Shown: positions 34,027 to 43,018 of the stretch, one piece after another
Layout: every line of letters begins with the position of its first letter
Position numbering within the stretch: the stretch's first letter is position 1
Assembly: GCF_009796865.1 (NCBI RefSeq)
Contig: NZ_CP047028.1
Span: forward strand, 372,001 to 436,000
DNA: 64,000 nt
DNA from: Formosa sp. L2A11
GTDB taxonomy: Bacteria > Bacteroidota > Bacteroidia > Flavobacteriales > Flavobacteriaceae
Direction: 5' to 3'
The notes under the pieces: model-generated
What the model saw: the letters and a program-made list of their open reading frames with translations, nothing else
Told to the model about the DNA's origin: nothing
Database searches by the model: none
Program-made: the position numbers and the translations under genes

Positions 34027-36315
34027 ATGACAAGACTTTTTAGTACCTCAACCTATCCTTTTTTTCATCAACTCACTCACCTTAAAAACTTAAGTTTAAC
34101 CTGCATTCTTTTAATGCTTTTTACTTCTAATCTTTCCGCACAATCCCTATCGAGTAAAGAAGTTGTAAACATTAAAAATTTACATAAATATTTAAAAACA
34201 GAAGTCAGCTCGCAATTAAAGGCTGAAGGCAAGCTAACAGAAGCAGGCATAGCAGAATATTTTAGAGAGAAATTTTCTGAACGTTTTTATTACGATTACA
34301 AAACCTTTAACGAACGTTTAACCACTTATAATGCTATATATGATAATGAAGCCGAACATAAAACTAGAGCTTTAGATCATCTAAACAAATTCTATGCTGA
34401 CACCCAATGGAAACTCCCGTCTTATTATAAAAACGGAGATCCAGTAGATGCATATGCGCTTAGACATTTGGCCAGACAACATAAAATGGTAGATATTGCC
34501 CTACTCTATTTTAACGAAGGAAAGAACCCAGAATATATTAGATATTTTGTAGACCAGATGGAGTCTTTAAATAAAGCACTTAAAGCGAATAGATATGAAA
34601 CCATTAAAGATGGAAATGGTGTTTATGAGGTTTACAGAGCTGGATATAGAATAACCAATTGGCTTTGGATTCATAATATGTTTTTAAGTGACAAGGCTTA
34701 TACAGATGCAGATCAGCTACGAACCATTGCGACTTTATTGCAACACGGACAAAGTTTATACGAAAACAATGCGAAGTTTCATGCTGGAAATCATCAAACA
34801 AAAGGAATGTCGGCTTTAGCTGCAATCTCTATTTTATTTCGTGATTTTGAAGGCACAGATAAATGGTACGACAGAGCCATGTCTAGATTAAGCGAACATT
34901 TAGAAAAAGAAATTAATCCTGATGGCTTTCAGTTTGAACGTTCTGTACATTATCACATGGCAGACATTAACAACTATTTTTATGCATATCAGTTAACAAA
35001 AATTAATAATATAAAAGTAGATCAAGCTTGGGAGGATAAATTACATTCTTTATTTACAACACTTCCTAAAATTGCTTATCCAGACAAAAATGCTCCCGTA
35101 CTTCAAGACGATACAGATAATCCGTGGGCAGAAACAAATGACATTTCTGGAGCACTAACTCTAGGCTATTTATTATACGACGATCCTAGTTTTGGATATT
35201 TTGCGACTAATAAAGTAGATGCTGGCATGTATTGGTTTTTAAGCAACAAACAAGTGGCACAACTTAACAATATAGAAAAGAAAACACCTGAATATGGTTC
35301 TTTAGCTTTTAAAGACACCAAATACTACATAATGAGACAAGGTTGGGAGGCCAATGATGATATGATGATTATTAGTGCTGGAGTAGATGCAGACAAACCA
35401 GACCACCAACATGGCGATGTGTTAGGAATTCAAGCCATGGCAAACGGACACGTTATTTTACCAAATTACCAAGTGCGTTATTCACTTAAAGATTTTGATC
35501 TATTCAAGAATTCTATGGTGAAAAATGTAGCGCTTGTAGATGATGAATTAATAGGAAAAGAATGGACGTCTAACAAAGGAGGAAGTGGTTTCGGAAAATT
35601 TAAAAACCTACCTACTCCAACTGTTATTACTTGGAATACGAATGACAAGTTCGATCTTTTTATAGGAAGTCATGATGGTTTTGAAAATATAGATGTAACC
35701 TATTCGCGTCAGGTAATTTATTTAAAAAATGATTTCTGGATTGTAAAAGATAATTTTAAAGCACCAACAGCTCACAATTACAAACAAGTTTGGCAAGGTC
35801 ATTATACTACAGAATTAGGATCGGATCTTATTCGTGCCTCTTTTCCTGATGCAGCGGGAACAGATATTTTTCAATTAAATGCAACAGATACTGTTGAAAC
35901 TTCTGGAGCTAACGGAAAAAACTGGACTGTAGTTTCTAAAAAAGGCGAAAATGAATTCAACTTTATAACTGTAATTTTACCTTACCAAGGTTATAATAAC
36001 GGAATAGATAAAGATCAGAAAACATTAAAATTAAAAGATTGGACTGTAAACACGCTTGCTTGGGGAACAAACGGCAGTAACACCACTGTAATTGCTAATA
36101 GAGATAAATGTTATGCCTTTGGAGTGAAAAAAATGGTGCAAAAAAGTATTACGCTTGAAGCTTCTGTAGAAACAGATTTATATATGGAAGCAGAAAATGG
36201 GACCTTACATGTAAATGTCCTTGGAGACAAAGAAACGACTATTACAGTAAACAATAATTCTAATAGTAAAATCACATTAAAACCTGGAGATCATCATATT
36301 TTTAATATAAAATAG
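34027..36315 (+). CDS. Heparinase II/III-like polysaccharide lyase
   Basis: The 762-residue product has a long signal segment (about 1-39, ending NLSAQS). An alpha/alpha toroid (about 60-400) contains HAGNHQTKGM (Asn255, His256) and QFERSVHYHM (Tyr309). A beta-sandwich then begins with PDHQHGDVLGIQ (His460, His462). These are the catalytic and metal-site positions of the fold shared by PL12, PL15, PL17, PL21 and PL39. The exact family cannot be fixed by eye. With PL6, PL7 and PL17 nearby, an alginate oligomer is a fair guess, but another uronate-containing glycan is possible. A DUF6265-like lipoprotein gene follows by 22 bp. Confidence 0.8.
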   Translation: MTRLFSTSTYPFFHQLTHLKNLSLTCILLMLFTSNLSAQSLSSKEVVNIKNLHKYLKTEVSSQLKAEGKLTEAGIAEYFREKFSERFYYDYKTFNERLTTYNAIYDNEAEHKTRALDHLNKFYADTQWKLPSYYKNGDPVDAYALRHLARQHKMVDIALLYFNEGKNPEYIRYFVDQMESLNKALKANRYETIKDGNGVYEVYRAGYRITNWLWIHNMFLSDKAYTDADQLRTIATLLQHGQSLYENNAKFHAGNHQTKGMSALAAISILFRDFEGTDKWYDRAMSRLSEHLEKEINPDGFQFERSVHYHMADINNYFYAYQLTKINNIKVDQAWEDKLHSLFTTLPKIAYPDKNAPVLQDDTDNPWAETNDISGALTLGYLLYDDPSFGYFATNKVDAGMYWFLSNKQVAQLNNIEKKTPEYGSLAFKDTKYYIMRQGWEANDDMMIISAGVDADKPDHQHGDVLGIQAMANGHVILPNYQVRYSLKDFDLFKNSMVKNVALVDDELIGKEWTSNKGGSGFGKFKNLPTPTVITWNTNDKFDLFIGSHDGFENIDVTYSRQVIYLKNDFWIVKDNFKAPTAHNYKQVWQGHYTTELGSDLIRASFPDAAGTDIFQLNATDTVETSGANGKNWTVVSKKGENEFNFITVILPYQGYNNGIDKDQKTLKLKDWTVNTLAWGTNGSNTTVIANRDKCYAFGVKKMVQKSITLEASVETDLYMEAENGTLHVNVLGDKETTITVNNNSNSKITLKPGDHHIFNIK

Positions 36316-36337
36316 AAGTACAAAACACCGAAACCTT

Positions 36338-36832
36338 ATGAGGAAACTGTTAATTATATGTGTAGGATTATTGCTGTGTGCTTGTAATCAGAATAAAAAA
36401 GAAATGCCTAAAGTTGAAGAATCACCCGTTACTACTACAACAGAACAAGCGGAAAACATGGATTGGTTATTAGGATCTTGGAAACGCCTAAATGAAGAAG
36501 CAGGTAAAGACACGTTTGAACATTGGAAAAAGATAAGCGCAACTGAATATTCGGGAATAGGATTTACAATGCAAAATGGAGATACCATTAAGCAAGAACG
36601 CATACAATTAATAAAAGTAAAAAAATCGTGGAATTTAAAGGTAAAAACTCCAGACGAACAAGACTGGATTACGTTTAAAGGTACTGATCATAACTCTAAA
36701 AATTTCACATGTAAAAACACCGAAATAGAATTTCCGAATCAGATAAAGTACTGGATAAACGGAAACACTTTACATGCCATGGTTTCAGGAGAAGATATGG
36801 AAATTCCTTTCGAATTTAAAAAAATGAAGTAG
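36338..36832 (+). CDS. DUF6265-like lipoprotein
   Basis: The 164-residue product has a lipobox LLLCAC (Cys16). The domain starts at MDWLLGSWKRLNEEAGKDTFEHW (about 41-63) and runs through repeated beta strands to the C-terminus (EIPFEFKKM), like the lipocalin-like DUF6265 family. Its role is unknown. It probably shares the transcript of the lyase upstream and ends at a strong terminator. Confidence 0.78.
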   Translation: MRKLLIICVGLLLCACNQNKKEMPKVEESPVTTTTEQAENMDWLLGSWKRLNEEAGKDTFEHWKKISATEYSGIGFTMQNGDTIKQERIQLIKVKKSWNLKVKTPDEQDWITFKGTDHNSKNFTCKNTEIEFPNQIKYWINGNTLHAMVSGEDMEIPFEFKKMK

Positions 36833-36860
36833 AATGCTATACACTCGTAAATAATTATTA

Positions 36861-36907
36861 AAGCCAGAATAAAAATGAATTGCAATTCATTTTTATTCTG
36901 GCTTTTT
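36861..36907. terminator. Bidirectional terminator
   Basis: AAGCCAGAATAAAAATGAAT is followed by its exact inverted repeat, giving a stem of about 20 bp around GC at the centre, with T and A runs outside. It serves the convergent DUF6265 (plus) and M23 (minus) genes. Confidence 0.92.
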
Positions 36908-36932
36908 AAGATCAATATCTAAACGGTATATT

Positions 36933-37622
36933 TTAAATATTCAATAAAATATTAGGGTCTGGACAATTTTCTGAATAAAAGTCTAAATCTAACTGACAAC
37001 AAACTCCAGGATAATCGCCAGAATACTCTTGGATATCTTTTATAATTTGAAAATGTAAATGAGGTGGATAATCTCCATTCACATCAGAAGCTCCTAATTC
37101 AGCAATCTTTTCACCTTGATTAACAGTTTGCCCAATTTCTAAGGATGCAATAGAATCTAAGCTTAAATGCCCGTAGAGTGTGTAAAACTCAAAATTAGGA
37201 TAAGTATGTTTCAAAATTATGGTAGGCCCGTAATCTCCATGATTTGTATTATTATTAAAACTATGCACAGTACCATCTAAAGCAGCAAGGACAAAAGAAC
37301 CAGCTTCGCACCACAAATCCATTCCTATATGAATGTTACGCTCAGACAAATTATCTTCAGAATTAAAATAAGTACTACGTTTATAAATATCTCGCACTTC
37401 TAGATAACCACCATAAGCTAATTTCTCATGATGTTCTTTTAAATGAGAATTTATATAGGAAGCTAACTTTTTAGACGAAGAAACATCAACTTTCTTCAAA
37501 TCTAAATTAGAAGGAGACAAATCTAAAGGTACATAATTTTTTGTATTAATTTCAGGAGCTAAAACCTGTATCGGTTTTGTAAACACACTTTTAATCAAGG
37601 TTCTAAAAATAGTATTTGGCAT
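36933..37622 (-). CDS. M23-family (LytM-type) metallopeptidase
   Basis: The start at 37622 (MPNTIFRTLIKSVF) is preferred; an ATG at 37679 would add 19 residues without a signal peptide. The C-terminal domain has HIGMDLWCEAGS, the HxxxD zinc motif, then YTLYGHLS and PHLHFQII, which complete the LytM site. Such enzymes cut peptidoglycan cross-bridges. No classical signal peptide is seen, which is odd for a wall enzyme and suggests another export route or a different substrate. Confidence 0.85.
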   Translation of the reverse strand: MPNTIFRTLIKSVFTKPIQVLAPEINTKNYVPLDLSPSNLDLKKVDVSSSKKLASYINSHLKEHHEKLAYGGYLEVRDIYKRSTYFNSEDNLSERNIHIGMDLWCEAGSFVLAALDGTVHSFNNNTNHGDYGPTIILKHTYPNFEFYTLYGHLSLDSIASLEIGQTVNQGEKIAELGASDVNGDYPPHLHFQIIKDIQEYSGDYPGVCCQLDLDFYSENCPDPNILLNI

Positions 37623-37835
37623 AAATAAGCATTTATTCAAAAATAAATAAACTTTCACTTCATTTATCATTTTAAACAATTTGTTATCTCTTTTTACAAG
37701 TATTTAACAAAAGTGACACTTACTAAAGTATTATGCATATATAATAAAATATACCCTTTTAAATTAAATATTATTCAAAGAATGTTGCTTAATATGATTT
37801 ATTTTCTATTTTTGCTTAAATTAAATTCAATTTTT

Positions 37836-38705
37836 ATGATAAAAAGGATACTATTTTTAGGAGTCTTACTAATAAGTACGATGTCTTATGCACAATTCGA
37901 AATTTCGGCAAGTACAGGGTATGCTATTGGAAGCGCAGGAATGAAATTGGGAGAAGAAATAAATTCTACTAAAACAAGCAACACTTACGGTAGTTATGGT
38001 GAAGGTATAAATGTTCAATTAAGAGGAACCTATTTTTTTAACGATACATTCGGAGCAGATTTAAGCTTAGGATATTTACATGGTTCAGATCAAACAGTCT
38101 CTAACGTAGATCTTGATAGCCAACAAGTAGATGCTATAGCTAGAGCGCGTGCTTTTGGAGCTGCTGCATCTTTAGTATATAAGTTTACAAATAATGTTTA
38201 CGGACGTTTTGGGGCTTTAATAAAATTAGGTGGAAAAACAGAAGCTGTTGTAAATAGTCAAACTGTATTCTCTGATGCTGAAGCGACTGCTTTAGGACTT
38301 CCTTCAGGAACGTATTCAGATACTGATTATGTTGAAGATTTTCACGGTGTATTTCCTTTAGGCTTTGTTGCCGCTATTGGATACAAGTATGACTTAAATG
38401 AAAAATTTAGCTTATTTGTTGAAGCTGAATATTATGGAATTAGTTTAAAACGTAAAGATTCTGAACTTCAAAGTTTCAATACAAACATTGTATTACCTGA
38501 CGGAACAGTGGCTGTAGAAGGGTATTATACTTTAGACAACTTACCTGATGGTTACGTAATAAAAACAACGTACGAAGATGATATCGAACATACAAATACA
38601 GATACGTCTAAAGAATTGGCTGTAAAAGTACCATACTCTTCTTTCGGACTTAATTTTGGTGTGACTTATAAGTTTAAAGGAAAAGGAATCTCTAAAGCAG
38701 AATAA
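37836..38705 (+). CDS. Outer-membrane beta-barrel protein
   Basis: The start at 37836 gives the signal peptide MIKRILFLGVLLISTMSYAQ. Upstream in-frame ATGs (37713 and others) would put a non-signal leader before it. The mature part (about 270 residues) shows alternating amphipathic strands (FNDTFGADLSLGYLHG, AAASLVYKFTNNVYGRFGALIKLGG, FSLFVEAEYYGISLKR, FGLNFGVTYKFKG), typical of OmpA/OMP_b-brl barrels. The function is unknown. Confidence 0.82.
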   Translation: MIKRILFLGVLLISTMSYAQFEISASTGYAIGSAGMKLGEEINSTKTSNTYGSYGEGINVQLRGTYFFNDTFGADLSLGYLHGSDQTVSNVDLDSQQVDAIARARAFGAAASLVYKFTNNVYGRFGALIKLGGKTEAVVNSQTVFSDAEATALGLPSGTYSDTDYVEDFHGVFPLGFVAAIGYKYDLNEKFSLFVEAEYYGISLKRKDSELQSFNTNIVLPDGTVAVEGYYTLDNLPDGYVIKTTYEDDIEHTNTDTSKELAVKVPYSSFGLNFGVTYKFKGKGISKAE

Positions 38706-38732
38706 CTCCTTTTGAAGTAAAAGATATAAATA

Positions 38733-38764
38733 AAAAGGTGAGGATGTACATCCTCGCCTTTTTT
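38733..38764. terminator. Bidirectional terminator
   Basis: AAAAGGTGAGGATG and CATCCTCGCCTTTT make a 14-bp stem with one G-T pair and a T run, between convergent genes. Confidence 0.88.
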
Positions 38765-38789
38765 ATGCATTTTAAACAAAAATGATATA

Positions 38790-39152
38790 TTATGAGAGCA
38801 GCACAAAAATTAATGCTAGAATGGCTGGTACAGCTTGAACCACAAATATCTTTTTAGCAATTGTTTTTGCTCCATAGATTCCTGCTAGTATAACACAGCA
38901 AAGAAAAAATATACGAATATTTTTTATCCAATTTGGATCTGAGATAAAGAACGACCAGATTAATCCTGCAGATAAAAACCCATTATACAAACCTTGATTT
39001 GCAGCCAATACAGTGGTAGACTTAAATAAGTCTTTTGGTAACGTATCGAAAGTCTTCTTTCCTGCAGTTTCCCAAGCAAACATCTCTATCCATAAAATAT
39101 ATAAATGTTCTACAGCGACTAAGGCTGTTAATATTTGAGCGATTAAATACAT
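38790..39152 (-). CDS. DUF1304 family membrane protein
   Basis: The 120-residue product has four predicted membrane helices. It starts LIAQILTALVAVEHLYILWIEMF, with the family's conserved His-Glu region. KDLFKSTTVLAANQGLYNGFLSAGLIW follows, with the N-Q-G-x-Y-N signature of DUF1304. The function is unknown. It is on the minus strand, with a small membrane protein gene 63 bp upstream. Confidence 0.88.
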   Translation of the reverse strand: MYLIAQILTALVAVEHLYILWIEMFAWETAGKKTFDTLPKDLFKSTTVLAANQGLYNGFLSAGLIWSFFISDPNWIKNIRIFFLCCVILAGIYGAKTIAKKIFVVQAVPAILALIFVLLS

Positions 39153-39215
39153 GCTTTTTTTATTAAGAATTAACTACTAAACTATAAAAGCAAATCTAAC
39201 AAACTAGACCTACTC

Positions 39216-39440
39216 TTAAGCTATTGAAATTGGCTTTTTTAGAAAAATCCAGATTAGCTGAGTATCTACACCCTTTTTCTGCACTCTAGGAGCAAAAATA
39301 GCCGTAAGTACACCAGAAATCATAGCGCGATATACAGCTTCTAAAGCATAAAAAAAATAGTTTAAAAGACTATAAAAAATATAGAACATTACCATAAAAG
39401 CAATAAAACAGAAGACTTTATTTTTTGTAATTCTAGTCAT
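39216..39440 (-). CDS. Small hypothetical membrane protein, 74 aa
   Basis: A hydrophobic segment (FCFIAFMVMFYIFYSLLNYFF, about 11-31) is followed by a second weaker one and a basic C-terminus. No family is recognised. The position just upstream of DUF1304 on the same strand supports it only weakly. Confidence 0.5.
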   Translation of the reverse strand: MTRITKNKVFCFIAFMVMFYIFYSLLNYFFYALEAVYRAMISGVLTAIFAPRVQKKGVDTQLIWIFLKKPISIA

Positions 39441-39990
39441 AATACAACTGAATATTTAAGTAAATAAAATTAAGCCTTTTTACAATATTACACGATTCAC
39501 TACAGCATAAACACAAGGAAACCCAATATAGATTGAAGTCACTTTTATACATTAAATTGTAATTAAGCGATGCACACTAGGAAATGAAATTTCTAATATT
39601 TTAAACCAAATGTTTTTTGAAGAACTCTAAAAACTTAATTTGTATGGAGAAAGTATTTGTATAATTATATCCAATAAAAAACTTTAGTATTTAAAATAGT
39701 CTTTTGAGAATCTTAAAAAAAACACAAAATGAAGAAGTTAAATTAAGAAATAAAACACAGTAAACTAATTTAACTTCTATACTCTGACTAAAATAAATAC
39801 TAAAGTTTAGAAAATTGAATAACCCTAACATTAGGGGCAACAAACAAACAGTATTATAATAGAGAACGAACATCACCGTTGGTTAACTATTAATAAAACA
39901 TGTACTTTAAAATTTAGAAGGCCGTTAAACGACCTTCTAATTATGTATAAATGCTACAAAAAGAAAGGCAGCATTATATATTTAATCTTA
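39441..39990. other. Gene-free stretch downstream of the alginate locus
   Basis: 550 AT-rich bases. The only clear structure is a hairpin at 39916-39938. Short open frames here have no start context or family resemblance. Confidence 0.45.
39916..39938 (-). terminator. Hairpin terminator after the DEH reductase gene
   Basis: AGAAGGCCGTT and AACGACCTTCT form a 10-11 bp stem with a tiny loop, about 53 bp after the SDR stop on the minus strand. The T run is short, so efficiency is uncertain. Confidence 0.6.
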
Positions 39991-40752
39991 TTAGATACCT
40001 AAAGCTTGACCACCACCAATCTGAACAGTTTCAGCTGTCATGAAAGATGCATCTTTACTAGCTAAGAAAGAAACTACACCAGCAACTTCTTCTGGCTGAC
40101 CTAATCTTCCTAATAAAACACTATTAGCCCAAGAAGCAAAAACTTCTGGTTTAGTTGCTTTAATTTGTGCATGGAAAGGTGTATCGATAGTACCAGGAGA
40201 TACTGCGTTTACTCTAATTCCGTATTCTGCTAAATCTTTAGCTAAGGCTCTAGTTATAGATTGCACACCACCTTTAGATACTGAATAAATTCCAGCTCCT
40301 GGTCCTGCACCATTCCAAGCTGCATTTGAAGTATAGTTTATAATTGACGGATTTTCTCCTTTTTTAAGGAAAGGAATAGCTGCTCTTGAAGCAAAAAATA
40401 CTGAATCCAAGTTTAAAGCCATAACAAATCTGTATTGTTCAGTTGTCATTTCTTCAAATCTAGCTCTAACACCAATACCACCTGTATTATTTACAAGCAC
40501 ATCGATTTTACCGTATTTTTCACCAATTTTAGTAATGTTTTCAGTTACAGCTTCATCTTTAGTCATGTCAAATCCAACATATTCAGCAGTAATACCTTCA
40601 GCTTCTAGTTCTTTAACTCTTTCAGCACCAATTTCATCTTCTATACCGTTTAAAACTACAGTATAACCATCTTTACCTAATCTTTGAGCTACAGCGAAAC
40701 CAATTCCACCTGTAGCACCTGTAATAACAGCTACTTTTTTTGAATTACTCAT
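39991..40752 (-). CDS. SDR oxidoreductase, probable DEH reductase of alginate catabolism
   Basis: The 253-residue classical SDR has cofactor motif TGATGGIG (11-18), NNTGG (88-92, in place of NNAG), and the catalytic Ser142, Tyr156 and Lys160 (YSVSK). The C-terminal GGGQALGI is typical. In alginate loci the SDR next to the MFS transporter reduces DEH (the unsaturated uronate released by exolytic lyases) to KDG. That function is inferred from context and family. A 36-bp gap to the MFS gene makes cotranscription likely. Confidence 0.88.
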   Translation of the reverse strand: MSNSKKVAVITGATGGIGFAVAQRLGKDGYTVVLNGIEDEIGAERVKELEAEGITAEYVGFDMTKDEAVTENITKIGEKYGKIDVLVNNTGGIGVRARFEEMTTEQYRFVMALNLDSVFFASRAAIPFLKKGENPSIINYTSNAAWNGAGPGAGIYSVSKGGVQSITRALAKDLAEYGIRVNAVSPGTIDTPFHAQIKATKPEVFASWANSVLLGRLGQPEEVAGVVSFLASKDASFMTAETVQIGGGQALGI

Positions 40753-40788
40753 CTTATTATATTTAATATTTAACTTAATTTTATTTTT

Positions 40789-42075
40789 TTATTGTTCTAC
40801 GTTCTTGATATCTTTTGCGAAATAATAGATCGCTCCAACACCTAGCGGAACAAATATTGCAATTGCAATAAATATTGGTGTGTATGATACTTCGGCAACA
40901 ATAGGAACTAAAAAGTTCATAATAATTACAGAGAATACACCAACCATTCCACCTAATCCTGCTAACGATCCAACGTTTTTACCATTGAATAAATCACTAG
41001 GTAAAGTTTGTACGTTACCAATAGCAAATTGGAATCCGAATAATACTACGAATACAATACCTACAAAACGTAATGGAGTGTTACCAAATAATACAGTAGC
41101 AACTAAACCTAAGAACATTATAATACCTCCAATTAAAATTGTGATTTTTCTACCTTTATCTATAGAGTTTGTTTTAGAAATAATTTGTCCAGATACATAT
41201 CCTCCTGCGATACTACCAATAGCAGCACCAACGTAAGGTACCCAAGCAAACATACCTACTTCTTTTACATCGAAACCATAAATATCGAATAAGTAAATTG
41301 GCATCCAACCTACAAATAACCACCAGATTGGTTCTAAGAAAAAACGACCAACTACGATAGCCCAAGCTTCTTTGTGAGATAAAATTTCTGATAATGATAA
41401 ACCTTTATCATCTTCTTTCGCATCACGATCTGCTTGACTTTGACCATCTAATATATATTTTTGCTCATCTTCAGTAATCCAAGGGTGTTTCTTTGGTCCT
41501 GCTTTGTTAATAAGGAACCAAGGAATAATCCACATCAAACCAAAAGAACCAACGACCATAAAGGTTGTTCTCCATCCGTATGCTACGAAAATCATTGCAA
41601 TAAATGGTGGTGCAATTACAGAACCTATAGAGGCTCCTGCATTAAACAATCCTTGTGCAATAGCACGCTCTTTAATCGGGAACCATTCGGCATTACTTTT
41701 AACTCCACCTGGCCAGTTTCCTGCCTCAGACAAACCTAATGTACTTCTAAAAAATGCAAGGCCAATAAATCCTCTTACTGTAGAATGTAAGAAAGAAGAA
41801 AGTCCCCAAACACCAATACTTATAACATAACCTAAACGTGTTCCTACTTTGTCAAATAACTTACCTGAAAACAATTGTCCTAAGGCGTAAGCCACCATAA
41901 AAATGTTAAGAATATAACCATAGTGTATTTTGGTTAAACCTAAATCATAAGAAATAGAACCTGGAAGGTTTTCATTTCCCCACATTACTGCTAATGCACT
42001 TCTGTCGATGTAGTTAATTACCGAAGCTAAAAATATTAGCCCAATAATAAACCACCTTAATCCTTTTACTTTCAT
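40789..42075 (-). CDS. MFS transporter, ACS/hexuronate family (DEH importer candidate)
   Basis: The 428-residue protein has twelve membrane helices. It starts RWFIIGLIFLASVINYIDRSALAV (family opening with NYIDR). The GQLFSGKLFDKVGTRLGY loop and LGLSEAGNWPGGVKSNAEWFP (about 115-135) are typical of ExuT-type anion:cation symporters. Position between the SDR and GntR genes points to uptake of unsaturated or free uronates (DEH, mannuronate, guluronate) across the inner membrane. Confidence 0.9.
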   Translation of the reverse strand: MKVKGLRWFIIGLIFLASVINYIDRSALAVMWGNENLPGSISYDLGLTKIHYGYILNIFMVAYALGQLFSGKLFDKVGTRLGYVISIGVWGLSSFLHSTVRGFIGLAFFRSTLGLSEAGNWPGGVKSNAEWFPIKERAIAQGLFNAGASIGSVIAPPFIAMIFVAYGWRTTFMVVGSFGLMWIIPWFLINKAGPKKHPWITEDEQKYILDGQSQADRDAKEDDKGLSLSEILSHKEAWAIVVGRFFLEPIWWLFVGWMPIYLFDIYGFDVKEVGMFAWVPYVGAAIGSIAGGYVSGQIISKTNSIDKGRKITILIGGIIMFLGLVATVLFGNTPLRFVGIVFVVLFGFQFAIGNVQTLPSDLFNGKNVGSLAGLGGMVGVFSVIIMNFLVPIVAEVSYTPIFIAIAIFVPLGVGAIYYFAKDIKNVEQ

Positions 42076-42196
42076 AATACTTCTTTAGTTTATTGGAAGA
42101 AAAAAACATAAACTATTAAACATACATCACGAGGTAAATAAACGTGATAAGTAAATTTAGTTTACAATTCTATACCTTCCTTTTAATCATTAATAA

Positions 42197-42901
42197 TTAT
42201 TCTATGTTATAACAATATTGATATAATGTTTTAAAGTGAACCTTCATTATTTGTCTTGCCTTCTGAGTTTCTTGGTTTTTAATAGCCTCATATATTGCTT
42301 TATGTTCTTGAATTGCGACTACCGATAATTCGTCTCCGCAAACATGATACTTTTTAAAATTGGTAATAATCTCTGGTGTTATTTTTAACATAAACCCATT
42401 AAGTGTACTATTACCACAAGTATTGGCTATTGCCAAATGAAATAACAGATCTTCTTGAACTGCGTTTTCACCATTTAAAACTTTCTCTTCAAAAGCATCT
42501 AAAGCAGCTTTTATATTAACTAAATCTTCATCAGTTCGTCTTAACGAAGCTAATTTTACAATTTTTAATTCTAAAAGAATTCGAGTTTCTACTAACGATT
42601 TAAAATCCGGATCTTCTAAACCTAGAATGTAATCAATCATACCATTCATAGCGGTTACGCCTATATCTGCAACGAAAGTTCCGCTTTGAGGAATTGATTT
42701 TAATATCCCGTAAAATTCCAGTTTATTAATCGCTTCTCTTACTGCACTTCTGCTAACCTCTAATTTCTCAGACAACATACGTTCTGAAGGCAATTTATCT
42801 CCAGGCTCTAAGTTTTTTAAATTAATTAGCTCAGTAATTTGAACTATAATTTTATTATGAATCTCTTCGTTATCGTTTTTAGATAGAACTCCTACTTTCA
42901 T
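42197..42901 (-). CDS. GntR-family (FadR/FCD) transcriptional regulator
   Basis: The 234-residue product has a winged HTH (about 10-75) with LEPGDKLPSERMLSEKLEVSRSAVREAINKLE and wing GILKSIPQSGTFV. An FCD ligand domain (about 90-230) carries the metal-binding His pattern (DLLFHLAIANTCGN, then HKAIYEAI and HFKTLY). FCD regulators usually bind small carboxylates, so a uronate such as KDG or DEH is a natural inducer. A TTGGTTTACCAG site lies 13 bp before its own start, which implies autoregulation. Confidence 0.92.
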   Translation of the reverse strand: MKVGVLSKNDNEEIHNKIIVQITELINLKNLEPGDKLPSERMLSEKLEVSRSAVREAINKLEFYGILKSIPQSGTFVADIGVTAMNGMIDYILGLEDPDFKSLVETRILLELKIVKLASLRRTDEDLVNIKAALDAFEEKVLNGENAVQEDLLFHLAIANTCGNSTLNGFMLKITPEIITNFKKYHVCGDELSVVAIQEHKAIYEAIKNQETQKARQIMKVHFKTLYQYCYNIE

Positions 42902-42913
42902 TTATTTCATAAA

Positions 42914-42925
42914 TTGGTTTACCAG
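42914..42925. promoter_or_regulatory. Candidate GntR operator before its own gene
   Basis: TTGGTTTACCAG contains the palindrome TGGT-TT-ACCA, which fits FadR-type sites, and continues ACCAGATT, identical to the site before the alginate susC (49807-49846). Confidence 0.65.
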
Positions 42926-43018
42926 ATTAGAAGTCGCAAATTACAAAAAAATAAAAAAAATTTGCTGCACTACATTCCCATATAAACGTTAATAAAACAC
43001 TAATAATTATAATTGTCG

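Noticed and set aside
39691..39876. Hydrophobic 61-codon frame on the minus strand
   Set aside because: It lies in a very AT-rich gap where hydrophobic frames arise by chance; no neighbour or leader supports it.
42135..42165. Possible palindrome AGTTTAC/GTAAATTT before the MFS gene as another GntR site
   Set aside because: It lacks the TGGT-NN-ACCA core shared by the other sites and is likely AT-rich chance similarity.
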